Assembly (NCBI RefSeq): GCF_013464485.1
Contig: NZ_RAUX01000037.1
Coordinates: 29,283-65,192 of the forward strand
Source of the DNA: Stenotrophomonas maltophilia
GTDB lineage: Bacteria; Pseudomonadota; Gammaproteobacteria; Xanthomonadales; Xanthomonadaceae
Length of the DNA stretch: 35,910 nucleotides
Reading direction: 5' to 3'
The notes below the pieces were generated by a model, which was not told the origin of the DNA, searched no databases, and was given only the letters and a program-made list of their open reading frames with translations. Shown piece by piece: positions 8,313 to 17,842 of this stretch. The position numbers were made by a program, and so were the translations under genes. Position 1 is the first letter of the stretch. Every line of letters starts with the position of its first letter.

Positions 8313-9254
8313 TCACTCAAACCGATGCGGCCCATCGGCAAAGCCCACGGTGACCGCGCCCTTGCCGACATTGACCATGCCGGTCAGGCTCATCACCGAT
8401 TCGTACACGGCCACGCCATGGCTGGCGCAGACTTCTTTCAGCGGTGCATAGCCGGGCAGGGTGCGCAGCTCGTCCAGTTCCCCGCCGTAGCTGACGCACA
8501 CGGTCGGTGTCATCAACCCGGCGCGCACGCGCTGGCCGACCACCGCGAACAGTTTCTGCACCGCATTGTCGAAGCCCTTGATCTTGGCGACCGGTCCGGT
8601 CTCGCCACGGTAGCCATGCAGCACCGGCTTGATGTCCAGTGCGCTGCCCAGTGCGGCACTGAGCAGGCCGACACTGCGGTCGCCCTTGTGCCGTGCGCGC
8701 GCACGCATGTAGTAGAGGTCACGGGTGACCATGTAGCCATGCACGTTGCCGGCCAGTTCCTCCAGCCGTTCGCGGATCTGCTGCACGCTGGCGTTGCTGT
8801 CGCGCAGGCGCACCGCTTCCACCGCGGTCACCGCCTGGGCAGCGAACAGGTTCTGTGTATCGAGTACGCGCAGTGCGAAAGGTGAGTTGTAGCCCGCCGC
8901 CTGCCGAACCGGCTTGTAGTCGTTGAGGATGGCGAAGCTGGCCTGCAGCGCGTTGTCGTGGATCGGGCTGCGGGTCTTGGTGATGGTCATGCAGAACACG
9001 TGGTCGTAATCGATCACCAGCTGCTGCAGGAACAGGTCGCGGATCTGGTTGACGCTGAAGGGGATGGTTTCCGCTTCAGCGCCATGCTCAGCCACGTGCG
9101 CGTGCAGGAAGCTCAACGTGGCTTGCTCATCGCGGTGATCGGCCAGCACCGCTTCGCCGATGCGGACGGTGATCGGCAGCAGCACGATGTTGTGCTCGGC
9201 AATGAAGTCCTGCGGCAGATCGCAGGCCGAGTCGACGACGATTCCGATGCGCAT
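8313..9254 (-). CDS. DegV family fatty-acid-binding protein
   Basis: A 313-residue DegV protein. These bind a fatty acid between two alpha/beta domains and, in Gram-positives, feed it to fatty-acid kinase. The N-terminal strand IGIVVDSACDLPQDF is the DegV signature. The usual T-S-G-x-Y ligand loop is altered here to MTITKTRSPIHDNALQASF. The second domain has LDIKPVLHGYRGE and the closing GAVTVGFADGPH. The start at 9254 is supported by a GGGGAG site. No fatty-acid kinase gene (FakA-like) is adjacent. The binding fold is a safe call; the ligand and role in this Gram-negative are not. Confidence 0.87.
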   Translation of the reverse strand: MRIGIVVDSACDLPQDFIAEHNIVLLPITVRIGEAVLADHRDEQATLSFLHAHVAEHGAEAETIPFSVNQIRDLFLQQLVIDYDHVFCMTITKTRSPIHDNALQASFAILNDYKPVRQAAGYNSPFALRVLDTQNLFAAQAVTAVEAVRLRDSNASVQQIRERLEELAGNVHGYMVTRDLYYMRARARHKGDRSVGLLSAALGSALDIKPVLHGYRGETGPVAKIKGFDNAVQKLFAVVGQRVRAGLMTPTVCVSYGGELDELRTLPGYAPLKEVCASHGVAVYESVMSLTGMVNVGKGAVTVGFADGPHRFE

Positions 9255-9349
9255 CCGCGGCTCCCCCTCCAGGGCGGTTGTAGGTTCGGAAACGTGAAAT
9301 CTATCTCAAATCCTGGTCCGGCGCGCGAGGGAAACGCGCCACGCCCTGT

Positions 9350-9982
9350 TCAGCGACTGCGCTGCACCGCCACCGGCAGTTCGGCCAGGCGCTGCCATTC
9401 GGGTTGCCGCAGCAGGCCAGGATCGGCCAGCACTGCCGCCATCAACGGGTGGGTGTCGTTGCCCCAGAACAGCTCTCCATCAATGGCCAAGGTTGGCACG
9501 CCGAAGACGCCGGCGGCGATCGCGGCCTCGGTGTTGCGCCGCAGTTGCTCCTTCACCGCCGGATCGGCAATGGCAGCCGCGACATCCTCGATGCCCAGCT
9601 GTGCGCCCGGTTCGCGCAGGGCCTCGGCGCTGTCACCGGCGCGGCCCTCGCGCCAGATCCAGTCGAACAGCACGTCCACCGCCTGCGTGCCGGCGCCGGC
9701 GGCCAGGCACAGGCGCAGCGCCGACAACGGGTTGAACGGATGACCGGGCGGAAAGCGCAGCGGCGTGCCCTCGGTCTGCGCGGTCCACAGCAGCTGGCGA
9801 TACATGAAGCGCCGTTTTGCGGGTATTTCCGCCGGTCCAAGATTGCCCAGATGATGCAGCACCGCACCGAAGGCGATCGGCACGGTCTGGATCTGCGCGA
9901 ACTGTGGCAGTTGCTTCAGCTTCTGCCAGTGCAGGTAGGAGTAAGGCGAAACAAAGTCGAAGTACCAGCGCAGCGTCGCCAT
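9350..9982 (-). CDS. DsbA-like 2-hydroxychromene-2-carboxylate isomerase family protein
   Basis: A 210-residue thioredoxin-fold protein of the kappa-GST/HCCA isomerase branch. Strand 1 leads to the active-site segment FDFVSPYSYL, where Ser12 replaces the DsbA cysteine and would activate glutathione. The cis-proline loop FGVPTLAIDGELFWGNDT (about residues 167-184) is intact. Relatives catalyse glutathione-dependent cis-trans isomerisation in naphthalene breakdown, but no other aromatic-degradation gene is here, so the true substrate is unknown. The ATG at 9980-9982 has a GAGGA site. It lies 20 bp after a secreted amidohydrolase gene and probably closes that operon. Confidence 0.87.
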   Translation of the reverse strand: MATLRWYFDFVSPYSYLHWQKLKQLPQFAQIQTVPIAFGAVLHHLGNLGPAEIPAKRRFMYRQLLWTAQTEGTPLRFPPGHPFNPLSALRLCLAAGAGTQAVDVLFDWIWREGRAGDSAEALREPGAQLGIEDVAAAIADPAVKEQLRRNTEAAIAAGVFGVPTLAIDGELFWGNDTHPLMAAVLADPGLLRQPEWQRLAELPVAVQRSR

Positions 9983-10002
9983 CGGTGTGTCCTCGTGTGC
10001 GG

Positions 10003-11285
10003 TCAGGGCTGCGCGTTGCGCTGCAGGTAGCGGTCGCGCAGTTCGGTCTGGCGCGAGCGCATCGGCATTGCACGGCCGCCCAGCCAGACCTGCTCGGCAT
10101 AGTGCGCCACGTCCAGCGGATCGCCCTCCCACAGCACCAGGTCGGCACGCTTGCCGGGCTCGATGCTGCCGATCTGGTCGGCCACCCCGAACGCCTGTGC
10201 GGGCACCCGGGTCAGCCCGGCCAGGCCATCGGCCCACGGCAGACCGTTGGCCACCGCGTTGCCGGCCAGCTGGCGCATCTTGCGCGCGTTGTGGGTGGCG
10301 TCGCCGCGCTGCACGAACGACACCGGTACGCCTGCGTGCTGCAGCCGCGCTGCGTTTTCCAGCGTGGCGCCGATCTGGTCGAAGCTGGCCGGCAGGTTGG
10401 CCAGCACGTCGACGAACACCGGCACGTGCGCAGCGGCCAGCTCCGGCGCCACCTGCCACGCTTCGCTGGCACCGGCGATGGCGATCTTCACCTTCTCGCG
10501 GGCGGCCCAGCGCAGCAACTGGCGGATATCGGCGGCGCGATCCACCTCCACCACGATGCGGCCCTGGCCGGCCAGGTAGCGGCTGAGCGTGCGGCGCCCG
10601 GCCGGCGTCAGCAGTGCGTGCGGCGAGTCCGCAGCGACCTGTCCGCGTGCCTCGTCGATCATCTGCTGCAGCAGCATCCATTGCGCGGCACGCGAATGCC
10701 CGGTCAGCTCGGAGGCCGCTGCGCCGATGCGCAGGAACAGGGCGCGCGGGCCGATCGGGTCGGCGCTGCCGTCCAGCCGCATCACGCCGCCCTGGCCCGC
10801 CACGAAACCACCGCCGGTGGCAGCGCCCAACGCAGTGAAGCCGATGCCTTCCAGGCGCGTGACCGGAATCAGCACCGAGGCCGGGTTGTAGGCGAGGGTG
10901 ACGTCGAATTCCGGGCGCAGCGGCTGCTCACCGAGCTTCAACGAACTGTCCACCGTGCTCGATTCACCCGAGACCTCTTCGATGCCGGTCTCGGTGATGC
11001 CCCCGAACAGGGCGGGGGTCAGCGGCCGGCCATTGGCTTCGACCACAGTCGCTCCGGCCGGCGCCGACAGGCCGGGGCCGACCGCGCGGATGACGCCGCC
11101 CTGGACCAGCACATCGGCGTTCTGCAGGCTGCCGCGCGCGCTGGCGGTGTGCACCGTGGCATTGCGCACCAGCAGATCCTGCGCCGATGCGGATGCGGAC
11201 ATGCAGGCCAGCACGATGACAGTAGCGCCGAGCCATGCTCGGCCGCCCTTCGCTGCAGACTGCGCCAACTGCTTGAGCACCACCA

Positions 11286-11286
<1 letters not shown>
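10003..11286 (-). CDS. secreted amidohydrolase-like protein, metal site lost
   Basis: A 427-residue protein with an N-terminal signal peptide (hydrophobic 18-35, ending ASASAQ). The amidohydrolase frame is clear: N-terminal beta-sandwich DLLVRNATVHTASARGSLQN and C-terminal GSIEPGKRADLVLWEGDPLD. The catalytic barrel is degenerate. Where its partner reads TPGLIDVHSHLG, this one reads TPALFGGITETG, so the HxH metal ligands are absent. The later histidines and the aspartate (VHIHCYRADEM, AFHHG, VHSDSPEG in the partner) read VVEVDRAADI, IAGASE and VQRGDATHN. It should not be a metal-dependent hydrolase. Its ATG overlaps the partner's stop as ATGA, so the two are made together. It may be a structural or regulatory subunit. 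Confidence 0.88.
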
Positions 11287-12695
<1,409 letters not shown>

Positions 12696-12846
12696 GCAGT
12701 TCCCCTTGCGGCTTGGTCCAACCGCCGAAGCTAGCCGGGTAGCCGCCAGCTTGCCAAGTGACCTTCTTCACAGGCTGGACGTCGCCATCTCGACGGCACC
12801 GCCCTGCTGGCCGAAAATACCCGGTCCCCGCCGTACCGGACCGCCC

Positions 12847-13623
12847 ATGAAGAGCAAGCAGGAAATCGTCGACAACTGGCTGCCGCGCTATACCGGCGTG
12901 CCCCTGGACCAGTTCGGCCAGCACATCCTGCTGACCAACTTCGGCGGCTACCTGCACACCTTTTCCGAGCTGACCGGTGCGCCCGTCATCGGCCTGGACC
13001 GGCCGATGGCCAGCGCCACGATCGACGGCATCACCATGATCAACTTCGGCATGGGCAGCCCCAATGCCGCGATCATCATGGACCTGCTGTCGGCGGTGAT
13101 GCCCAAGGCGGTGCTGTTCCTGGGCAAGTGCGGTGGCCTCAAGCGCAAGAACCAGCTGGGCGACCTGGTGCTGCCGATCGCTGCGATCCGGGGCGAGGGT
13201 ACCTCGGGCGATTACCTGCCGCCGGAAGTACCGGCGTTGCCGGCGTTCGCGCTGCAGCGTGCGGTCTCGACCATGATCCGCGACCTCGGCCACGACTACT
13301 GGACGGGTACGGTCTACACCACCAACCGCCGGGTCTGGGAACACGATGAGGCCTTCAAGGAGCGGCTGCGGGCGATGCGCTGCATGGCCATCGACATGGA
13401 GACGGCCACGGTGTTCGCCGCCGGCTTTGCCAACCACATCCCCAGTGGCGCGCTGCTGCTGGTCTCGGACCAGCCGATGATCCCTGACGGGGTCAAGACC
13501 GAGGCCTCCGATGCCAAGGTCAGCTCCCAGTTCGTGGAAAACCATATCCAGATCGGTATCGAGGCGCTTAAGCTTATCCGGCGCAACGGCAAGTCGGTCC
13601 GCCACCTGCGCTTTGACGAATGA
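12847..13623 (+). CDS. amn: AMP nucleosidase (short, MTAN/PNP-fold type)
   Basis: A 258-residue member of the purine phosphorylase fold that should split AMP into adenine and ribose 5-phosphate. Seen: the phosphoribosyl-side strand TIDGITMINFGMGSPNAAIIMDLL, the glycine-rich LFLGKCGGLKRKNQLGDLVLP, and the late signature MAIDMETATVFAAGF followed by LLLVSDQPM, with an acidic residue for base protonation. It lacks the extra N-terminal domain of E. coli Amn, and fits the short form found in Bacteroidetes and xanthomonads. ATG 12847 is chosen because family similarity begins there; upstream codons read into the divergent promoter. The gene symbol is by family only. Confidence 0.88.
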   Translation: MKSKQEIVDNWLPRYTGVPLDQFGQHILLTNFGGYLHTFSELTGAPVIGLDRPMASATIDGITMINFGMGSPNAAIIMDLLSAVMPKAVLFLGKCGGLKRKNQLGDLVLPIAAIRGEGTSGDYLPPEVPALPAFALQRAVSTMIRDLGHDYWTGTVYTTNRRVWEHDEAFKERLRAMRCMAIDMETATVFAAGFANHIPSGALLLVSDQPMIPDGVKTEASDAKVSSQFVENHIQIGIEALKLIRRNGKSVRHLRFDE

Positions 13624-13666
13624 TGATGAAGGCCGGGCGCGGGGCGTCCGGGCCTGGGAGTAGGTG

Positions 13667-14206
13667 ATGGACGTTGCCGCGCAAGTGGTGGAATTCTGGA
13701 AGGAGGCGGGCCCTGCGAAGTGGTTCGCCCGCGACGACGCGTTCGACGCGCAGTTCCGCCAGTTGTTCCTGGATGAGCATTTCGCCGCTGCTTCGCGCGC
13801 GCGCGAGCATTGGCTGGGCAGTGCCGAAGGGGCGCTGGCCCTGATGTTGCTGCTGGACCAGTTCCCGCGCAACTGCTTCCGGGGCACTGCCCATTCCTAT
13901 GCCACCGATGGCCTGGCGCGGCACTACGCCATGCGCGCGATCGAGGAAGGGCTGGACCTGCAGCTGGTCCCCAAGCTGCGTGCTTTCATCTACCTGCCGT
14001 TCGAGCACTCCGAGGATCCGTTGGACCAGGATCGTTCGGTAGCGATGTTCGACGTGCTGGGTGACAAGGAATACCTGCAGTACGCCGAACTGCACCGCGA
14101 CATCATCCGTCGCTTCGGCCGTTTCCCGCACCGCAACGCCGTGCTCGGTCGTTTCCCCACGGCAGAAGAGCTGGATTACCTGGCCGAAGGCGGGTTTGCC
14201 GGATAA
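13667..14206 (+). CDS. DUF924 family protein (TPR-like, helical)
   Basis: A 179-residue member of DUF924, a cytoplasmic all-helical family of unknown role. Family hallmarks seen: VVEFWKEAGPAKWFARDDAFDAQF at the start, LALMLLLDQFPRNCFRGT, the YLPFEHSEDPLDQDRSVAMF block, and FGRFPHRNAVLGRFPTAEELDYL near the end. ATG 13667 follows a GGGAG site; a GTG at 13664 is an alternative. It lies 43 bp after the AMP nucleosidase gene and is probably co-transcribed with it. It ends 2 bp before a long perfect palindrome. Confidence 0.9.
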   Translation: MDVAAQVVEFWKEAGPAKWFARDDAFDAQFRQLFLDEHFAAASRAREHWLGSAEGALALMLLLDQFPRNCFRGTAHSYATDGLARHYAMRAIEEGLDLQLVPKLRAFIYLPFEHSEDPLDQDRSVAMFDVLGDKEYLQYAELHRDIIRRFGRFPHRNAVLGRFPTAEELDYLAEGGFAG

Positions 14207-14207
14207 G

Positions 14208-14274
14208 AAAAAGGGGACGGACGGAATTAAGTCGTTTATGCCACAAACGACTTAATTCCGTCCGTCCCCTTTTT
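14208..14274. repeat. perfect 30-bp inverted repeat, bidirectional terminator
   Basis: Arms at 14208-14237 and 14245-14274 are exact reverse complements around a 7-nt loop. The outer ends are AAAAAGGGGACGGACGG and its complement, giving a GC stem followed by a T5 run on both strands. It sits precisely between two convergent genes (stop codons at 14206 and 14284). The A5-G4-AC edge and the GTCGTTT inner segment recall the palindromes spread with RAYT (REP-associated) transposases in gammaproteobacteria; that link is from memory and untested. Confidence 0.88.
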
Positions 14275-14283
14275 CAGTGCCGA

Positions 14284-15210
14284 TCAGTACTTCGGCACGC
14301 CGTTGTCCACGTCTTCAGACCAGGCATTGATGCCGCCGGTGACGTTGAACACCTTGGTGAAGCCCAGTGCACGGAACTGCTCGGCAGCCTGTGCGCTGCG
14401 GCCGCCGTGGTGGCACAGGAAGGCCAGCGCGGTGTCCTTGGGCAGGGCTTCCAGGTCGGCACGGCCGTTGCCGTCGAAGCTCCTGAACGGTACGCCGACC
14501 GCTGCGATGGCGCGTTCGTCGGCCGGGCGCACGTCCACCAGGGTGATGTTGCCGGCACGCACCAGGTCGTCGGCATCACGCACGCTGATTTCCTGCACCG
14601 GCTTGGGCGCGTTCGGGTTGTCGATCGCCAGGCCCTTGCCGCGGATGTCGTCCACCCAGTCGATGGTGATGCCGTTGGCGCGGCGCGCGCTGGCCAGGTC
14701 GAACTGCACGCGCAGGCCGTTGGACTCGGCCGCGATCGCGCCTTCATCGTGCGGGGCCAGCTGGAAGTTCGGCTGGAAGCCGGCGTCGATGCTCAGCTGC
14801 AGGGCGGCGCCGGGGGCGTCGGCCAGCGCGCCCTTGAGCATTTCCACGGCGGCCGGGGTGACGGTGATGCTCGGCGGGGTGCGGTCCGGTGCGGCCAGGC
14901 CCAGCACGCTGCTCAGCTCGCCGCTGGCGGCCATCTGCAGCACGATGTCGCTGCCGCCGACCAGCTCGCCGTCGATGTACAGCTGCGGGATGGTCGGCCA
15001 GTCGCCGTAGGCCTTGATGCCTTCACGGATTTCCTGATCGGCCAGCACGTTGACGTGGGCGAACTCAACGCCGAGGTCCTGCAGGGCGCCCACGGCCTTT
15101 GCCGAGAAACCACACTGCGGCATGGACGGCTGGCCCTTCATGAACAGCACGACGCGGTTGGCGTTGAGAATGGATTCGATGCGCGAACGCAGAGCGGGAT
15201 CGAGGGACAT
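14284..15210 (-). CDS. monothiol glutaredoxin fused to A-type-like and rhodanese domains
   Basis: A 308-residue three-domain protein. Residues 1-105 are a CGFS monothiol glutaredoxin (Grx4 type; Cys33 in MPQCGFSAKAV, then WPTIPQLYIDGELVGGSDI), expected to bind a [2Fe-2S] cluster with glutathione. Residues 113-200 resemble the IscA/HesB A-type carrier (SITVTPAAVEMLKGAL ... GKGLAIDNPNAP) but hold no cysteine, so this part cannot ligate a cluster in the usual way. Residues 205-308 are a rhodanese with active-site Cys266 in FLCHHGGRS. Cys33 and Cys266 are the only cysteines in the protein. It probably works in Fe-S cluster trafficking or sulfur transfer. The start MSLDPALRSR is chosen by domain edge; a longer frame overlaps the divergent gene's promoter. 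Confidence 0.92.
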   Translation of the reverse strand: MSLDPALRSRIESILNANRVVLFMKGQPSMPQCGFSAKAVGALQDLGVEFAHVNVLADQEIREGIKAYGDWPTIPQLYIDGELVGGSDIVLQMAASGELSSVLGLAAPDRTPPSITVTPAAVEMLKGALADAPGAALQLSIDAGFQPNFQLAPHDEGAIAAESNGLRVQFDLASARRANGITIDWVDDIRGKGLAIDNPNAPKPVQEISVRDADDLVRAGNITLVDVRPADERAIAAVGVPFRSFDGNGRADLEALPKDTALAFLCHHGGRSAQAAEQFRALGFTKVFNVTGGINAWSEDVDNGVPKY

Positions 15211-15269
15211 GGACGTCGGGTTTCCGGGAATTCGAATCATCAATTCTAACCCCCATGGCATCATGGGGG

Positions 15270-16049
15270 ATGAGCAACGCAGGAACATTGCATCGCATCC
15301 CGGCCCGCCCCTGGCGCTGGCTGCCCTGGCTGGTGGCGTCGCAGCTGGCCGTGATCCTGGTCTGGGCGCTGGCGGGCTGGCAGTGGGGCCTGCCGCTGAT
15401 GGTGGTCAGCCACGCAGTGTTCATGGTGCCGGTGTTCCTGCCCAACAGCCGCTTCTATGCGCCGGTGCTGAGCCGGCTGCCGGAGGCCGGCAACACGGTA
15501 TGGCTGACCATCGATGACGGCCCCGGCCCGGAAACCCGCGCCGTGCTCGACCTGCTGGACCGCCACCAGGCGCGCGCCACCTTCTTCCTGGTGGGGGAAC
15601 GTGCGCTGGCACAGCCGGAACTGGTGACCGAGATCCTGCGCCGTGGCCACGACCTGGGCAATCACAGCCACAGCCATCCGCAGGCACGCTTCTGGCGGCT
15701 GGGCCCGGCCGCGATGCGTGCCGAGATCGAAGGCTGCCAGCACGCGCTGCAGTCCCTGGGTGGCCATCCAGTGCGCTGGTACCGCTCGGTGGTGGGCATG
15801 ACCAATCCGTTCGTGGCGCCGGTGTTGAAGGCCCAGGGCCTGCTGCGCGTGGGCTGGAGTGCCCGTGGCTACGACGGCGTCGGCTGCACGCCGGAGGGCG
15901 TGCTGGCGCGGCTGCTGCCCGACCTGCGCCCCGGCGCCATCGTGCTGCTGCATGAAGGCGCCGCCCACGGTCACAACCTGGCGATCATCGAGCGCGTGCT
16001 GCAGGCGCTGGACGAGCGCGGCTTGAAGGCGCAACTGCCGGCCTCGTAG
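15270..16049 (+). CDS. membrane-anchored polysaccharide deacetylase (NodB domain)
   Basis: A 259-residue protein with one or two N-terminal membrane spans (about residues 18-57) and a NodB deacetylase domain facing the periplasm. The catalytic motifs are TIDDGPGPET (D82 base, D83 metal) and HSHSHP (H132 and H136 metal ligands). The late motif is IVLLHEGAAHG. The third motif, usually R-P-P-x-G, is altered to RWYRSVVGMTNP. Family members remove N- or O-acetyl groups from surface glycans or peptidoglycan; the substrate is not evident. ATG 15270 follows a GGGG run and is preferred to ATG 15255. The stop TAG lies in a GTAG at the edge of a repeat array. Confidence 0.9.
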   Translation: MSNAGTLHRIPARPWRWLPWLVASQLAVILVWALAGWQWGLPLMVVSHAVFMVPVFLPNSRFYAPVLSRLPEAGNTVWLTIDDGPGPETRAVLDLLDRHQARATFFLVGERALAQPELVTEILRRGHDLGNHSHSHPQARFWRLGPAAMRAEIEGCQHALQSLGGHPVRWYRSVVGMTNPFVAPVLKAQGLLRVGWSARGYDGVGCTPEGVLARLLPDLRPGAIVLLHEGAAHGHNLAIIERVLQALDERGLKAQLPAS

Positions 16050-16070
16050 TGCCGGACTCGCTCCGCATGG

Positions 16071-16501
16071 AGCAGCCGAGCGTGGGCTCGGCTCTACAGG
16101 GGCAGGCGATCATCCTGTAGCGCCCGAGCCGATGCTCGGGCGGCGGTGCGCAGCACCGGAAAACGTCGGAGAGCAGCCGAGCGTGGGCTCGGCTCTACAG
16201 GGGCAGGCGATCATCCTGTAGCGCCCGAGCCGATGCTCGGGCGGCGGTGCGCAGCACCGGAAAACGTCGGAGAGCAGCCGAGCGTGGGCTCGGCTCTACA
16301 GGGGCAGGCGATCATCCTGTAGCGCCCGAGCCGATGCTCGGGCGGCGGTGCGCAGCACCGGAAAACGTCGGAGAGCAGCCGAGCGTGGGCTCGGCTCTAC
16401 AGGGGCAGGCGATCATCCTGTAGCGCCCGAGCCGATGCTCGGGCGGCGGTGCGCAGCACCGGAAAGCGTCGGAGAGCAGCCGAGCGTGGGCTCGGCTCTA
16501 C
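16071..16501. repeat. tandem array: 101-bp REP doublet, 4 copies plus 27 bp
   Basis: Copies start at 16071, 16172, 16273 and 16374, with a partial fifth at 16475-16501. All four are identical except A to G at 16466. Each unit holds two GTAG-headed palindromes with heads facing each other. One is inverted, with stem AGCCGAGC / GCTCGGCT ending CTAC. The other is direct, GTAGCGCCCGAGC then GCTCGGGC. They are separated by 19 bp, and a small GGTGC-GCA-GCACC hairpin follows. It fills the whole gap between two convergent genes. Near-perfect identity implies recent expansion or active homogenisation. Confidence 0.95.
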
Positions 16502-17217
16502 ACCTCAGGGCGTTCGGCCACCAGCAGCCAGCTGTTGAACGGCGTGCGCCCATGCAGCGGCCGGGGGGCGGTTGCCTGCAATCCCGCTTCGGCAAGCGTG
16601 GTCTGCAGCACCTCTGGATCGGGGTAGTGGCGCGGCCGCGTGCCCATCCAGCCGACCAGCCAGGCAAGCCGGTCCGCCACCCGGGTAGTGCGGTCGCGGC
16701 CATCGCCGGTGGCCAGCGGCGTGCGCAGCAACAGGCAGCCGCCGGGGGCCACCCGCGCACTGGCCGCGCGCAGCAGTGCCTGCTGTGGGCCCGCATCCAG
16801 GTACTGCAGCACGTCCAGCAGCAGGACGTGCCCGGCCTGCGCCGGCAGTGGTGCCTGCACGTCCACACAGTCGAAGCGCACGTCATGCAGCTCGGCGGCG
16901 GCGCGTTGCGCGCGGGCGATCTTGCCGGCATCCACGTCCACGCCCAGGTAGCGCTGGGTGCCGCCGCGCTGGCGCAGTACATGGGCGAACAGGCCCAGCC
17001 CGCAGCCGAGGTCCAGCACCGGCTGCCCGTCGTCAGGCAGATGCTGCATCACGCCGTCGTACAGCGGATCGCTGCCGAGCTTGCCGCGGGTGTAGTAGTA
17101 GTCGCGGCGGCTGCCCCAGGCCTTCGCCGGGCGGAACGCTTCGGCGATCAAGCGGGCCTGCGGGGCCGTCAGGGGAGTGCAGGGCAGGGGCGTGCCGTTC
17201 CGTGGCGTGCCATCCAT
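16498..17217 (-). CDS. class I SAM-dependent methyltransferase
   Basis: A 239-residue cytoplasmic methyltransferase with motif I VLDLGCGLGLFAHVL, acidic motif II YLGVDVDAGKIARA, motif post-I LLLDVLQYLDAG and motif IV-like GGCLLLRTPLA. The N-terminus carries an unusual aromatic run, SRRDYYYTRGKLGSDPLY, typical of ubiquinone/lipid-type branches that act on bulky substrates. The ATG at 17215-17217 lies 4 bp after the SGNH gene stop; a TTG further up is unlikely. It is the last of three co-directional genes (aminotransferase, SGNH hydrolase, methyltransferase). Its stop codon TAG is supplied by the GTAG head of the truncated repeat copy at 16498-16501. Confidence 0.85.
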   Translation of the reverse strand: MDGTPRNGTPLPCTPLTAPQARLIAEAFRPAKAWGSRRDYYYTRGKLGSDPLYDGVMQHLPDDGQPVLDLGCGLGLFAHVLRQRGGTQRYLGVDVDAGKIARAQRAAAELHDVRFDCVDVQAPLPAQAGHVLLLDVLQYLDAGPQQALLRAASARVAPGGCLLLRTPLATGDGRDRTTRVADRLAWLVGWMGTRPRHYPDPEVLQTTLAEAGLQATAPRPLHGRTPFNSWLLVAERPEV

Positions 17218-17221
17218 CGTC

Positions 17222-17839
17222 TCAGTCCGTGCCGCCAAGCAGATGCGCGGCAACCGGCAGCGCGCGCGCGCTCCACAGCGCGTACATCCGTGCTGAAGGA
17301 TGCAGGCCGTCCTCGGCGATCATCGTCGGGTCTTCGCCCTGCGCGCGGCTGATGTCGGTGATGTCGACGAAGGCCACACCGTGCCGGGTACTGATCACCT
17401 CGGCGGCGGCATTGAACTCGTCGGTCTCGATCTCGATCGCGGCCAGGTCGCGGCCACTGCCGGCGCCGAACGGGGTGGCACCCCAATCGGGGAAGGACAG
17501 CACCAGCACGCGGCCGGCATCACCGTCGGCGAAGCCGATCGCACGTTCCAGCAGGGCCTGGAACTGGCTGCGGTACTCGTCCAGCGGGCGCCCGCGGTAC
17601 TGGTTGTTGACGCCGATCAGCAGGCTGACGAAATCGAACGGACCCTGCGGTGCGGTCGCGTCGATACCCGCGTGGAGTTCGTCGGTCGTCCAGCCGGTGG
17701 TCGCAATGGTCTGCGGGTCGGACAGGTCGATGCCCTGCGCACGCAGCGCGGCGGCCAGCTGGTGCGGCCAGCGGCCTTGAAACGCAACCGCTTCACCAAT
17801 GGTGTACGAGTCGCCCAGCGCCAGGTAGGACAACGCCAC
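17222..17839 (-). CDS. SGNH/GDSL hydrolase
   Basis: A 205-residue SGNH esterase-fold protein. Block I is LALGDSYTIGEA with the nucleophile Ser11. The block III Asn is in LLIGVNNQYRG. Block V is DGLHPSARMY with the Asp-His pair. The block II Gly lies in ATTGWTTDEL. All four catalytic blocks are therefore present. No signal peptide is evident, so it should act in the cytoplasm on an ester such as an acyl or acetyl group. It starts with GTG at 17837-17839, only 3 bp after the aminotransferase stop and with GGTGG upstream, so translation is coupled. The substrate is unknown. Confidence 0.87.
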   Translation of the reverse strand: MALSYLALGDSYTIGEAVAFQGRWPHQLAAALRAQGIDLSDPQTIATTGWTTDELHAGIDATAPQGPFDFVSLLIGVNNQYRGRPLDEYRSQFQALLERAIGFADGDAGRVLVLSFPDWGATPFGAGSGRDLAAIEIETDEFNAAAEVISTRHGVAFVDITDISRAQGEDPTMIAEDGLHPSARMYALWSARALPVAAHLLGGTD

Positions 17840-17842
17840 GGC

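Noticed and set aside
9350-9982. Naphthalene-degradation gene cluster
   Set aside because: Only an isomerase-family protein is present; no dioxygenase, aldolase or dehydrogenase of the pathway is near.
16071-16501. CRISPR-like regular repeats
   Set aside because: The whole 101-bp unit repeats with no variable spacers and contains internal REP palindromes; no cas genes.
17218-17253. Upstream TTG start for the methyltransferase
   Set aside because: It would overlap the SGNH hydrolase gene by 32 bp and lacks a better ribosome-binding site than ATG 17217.
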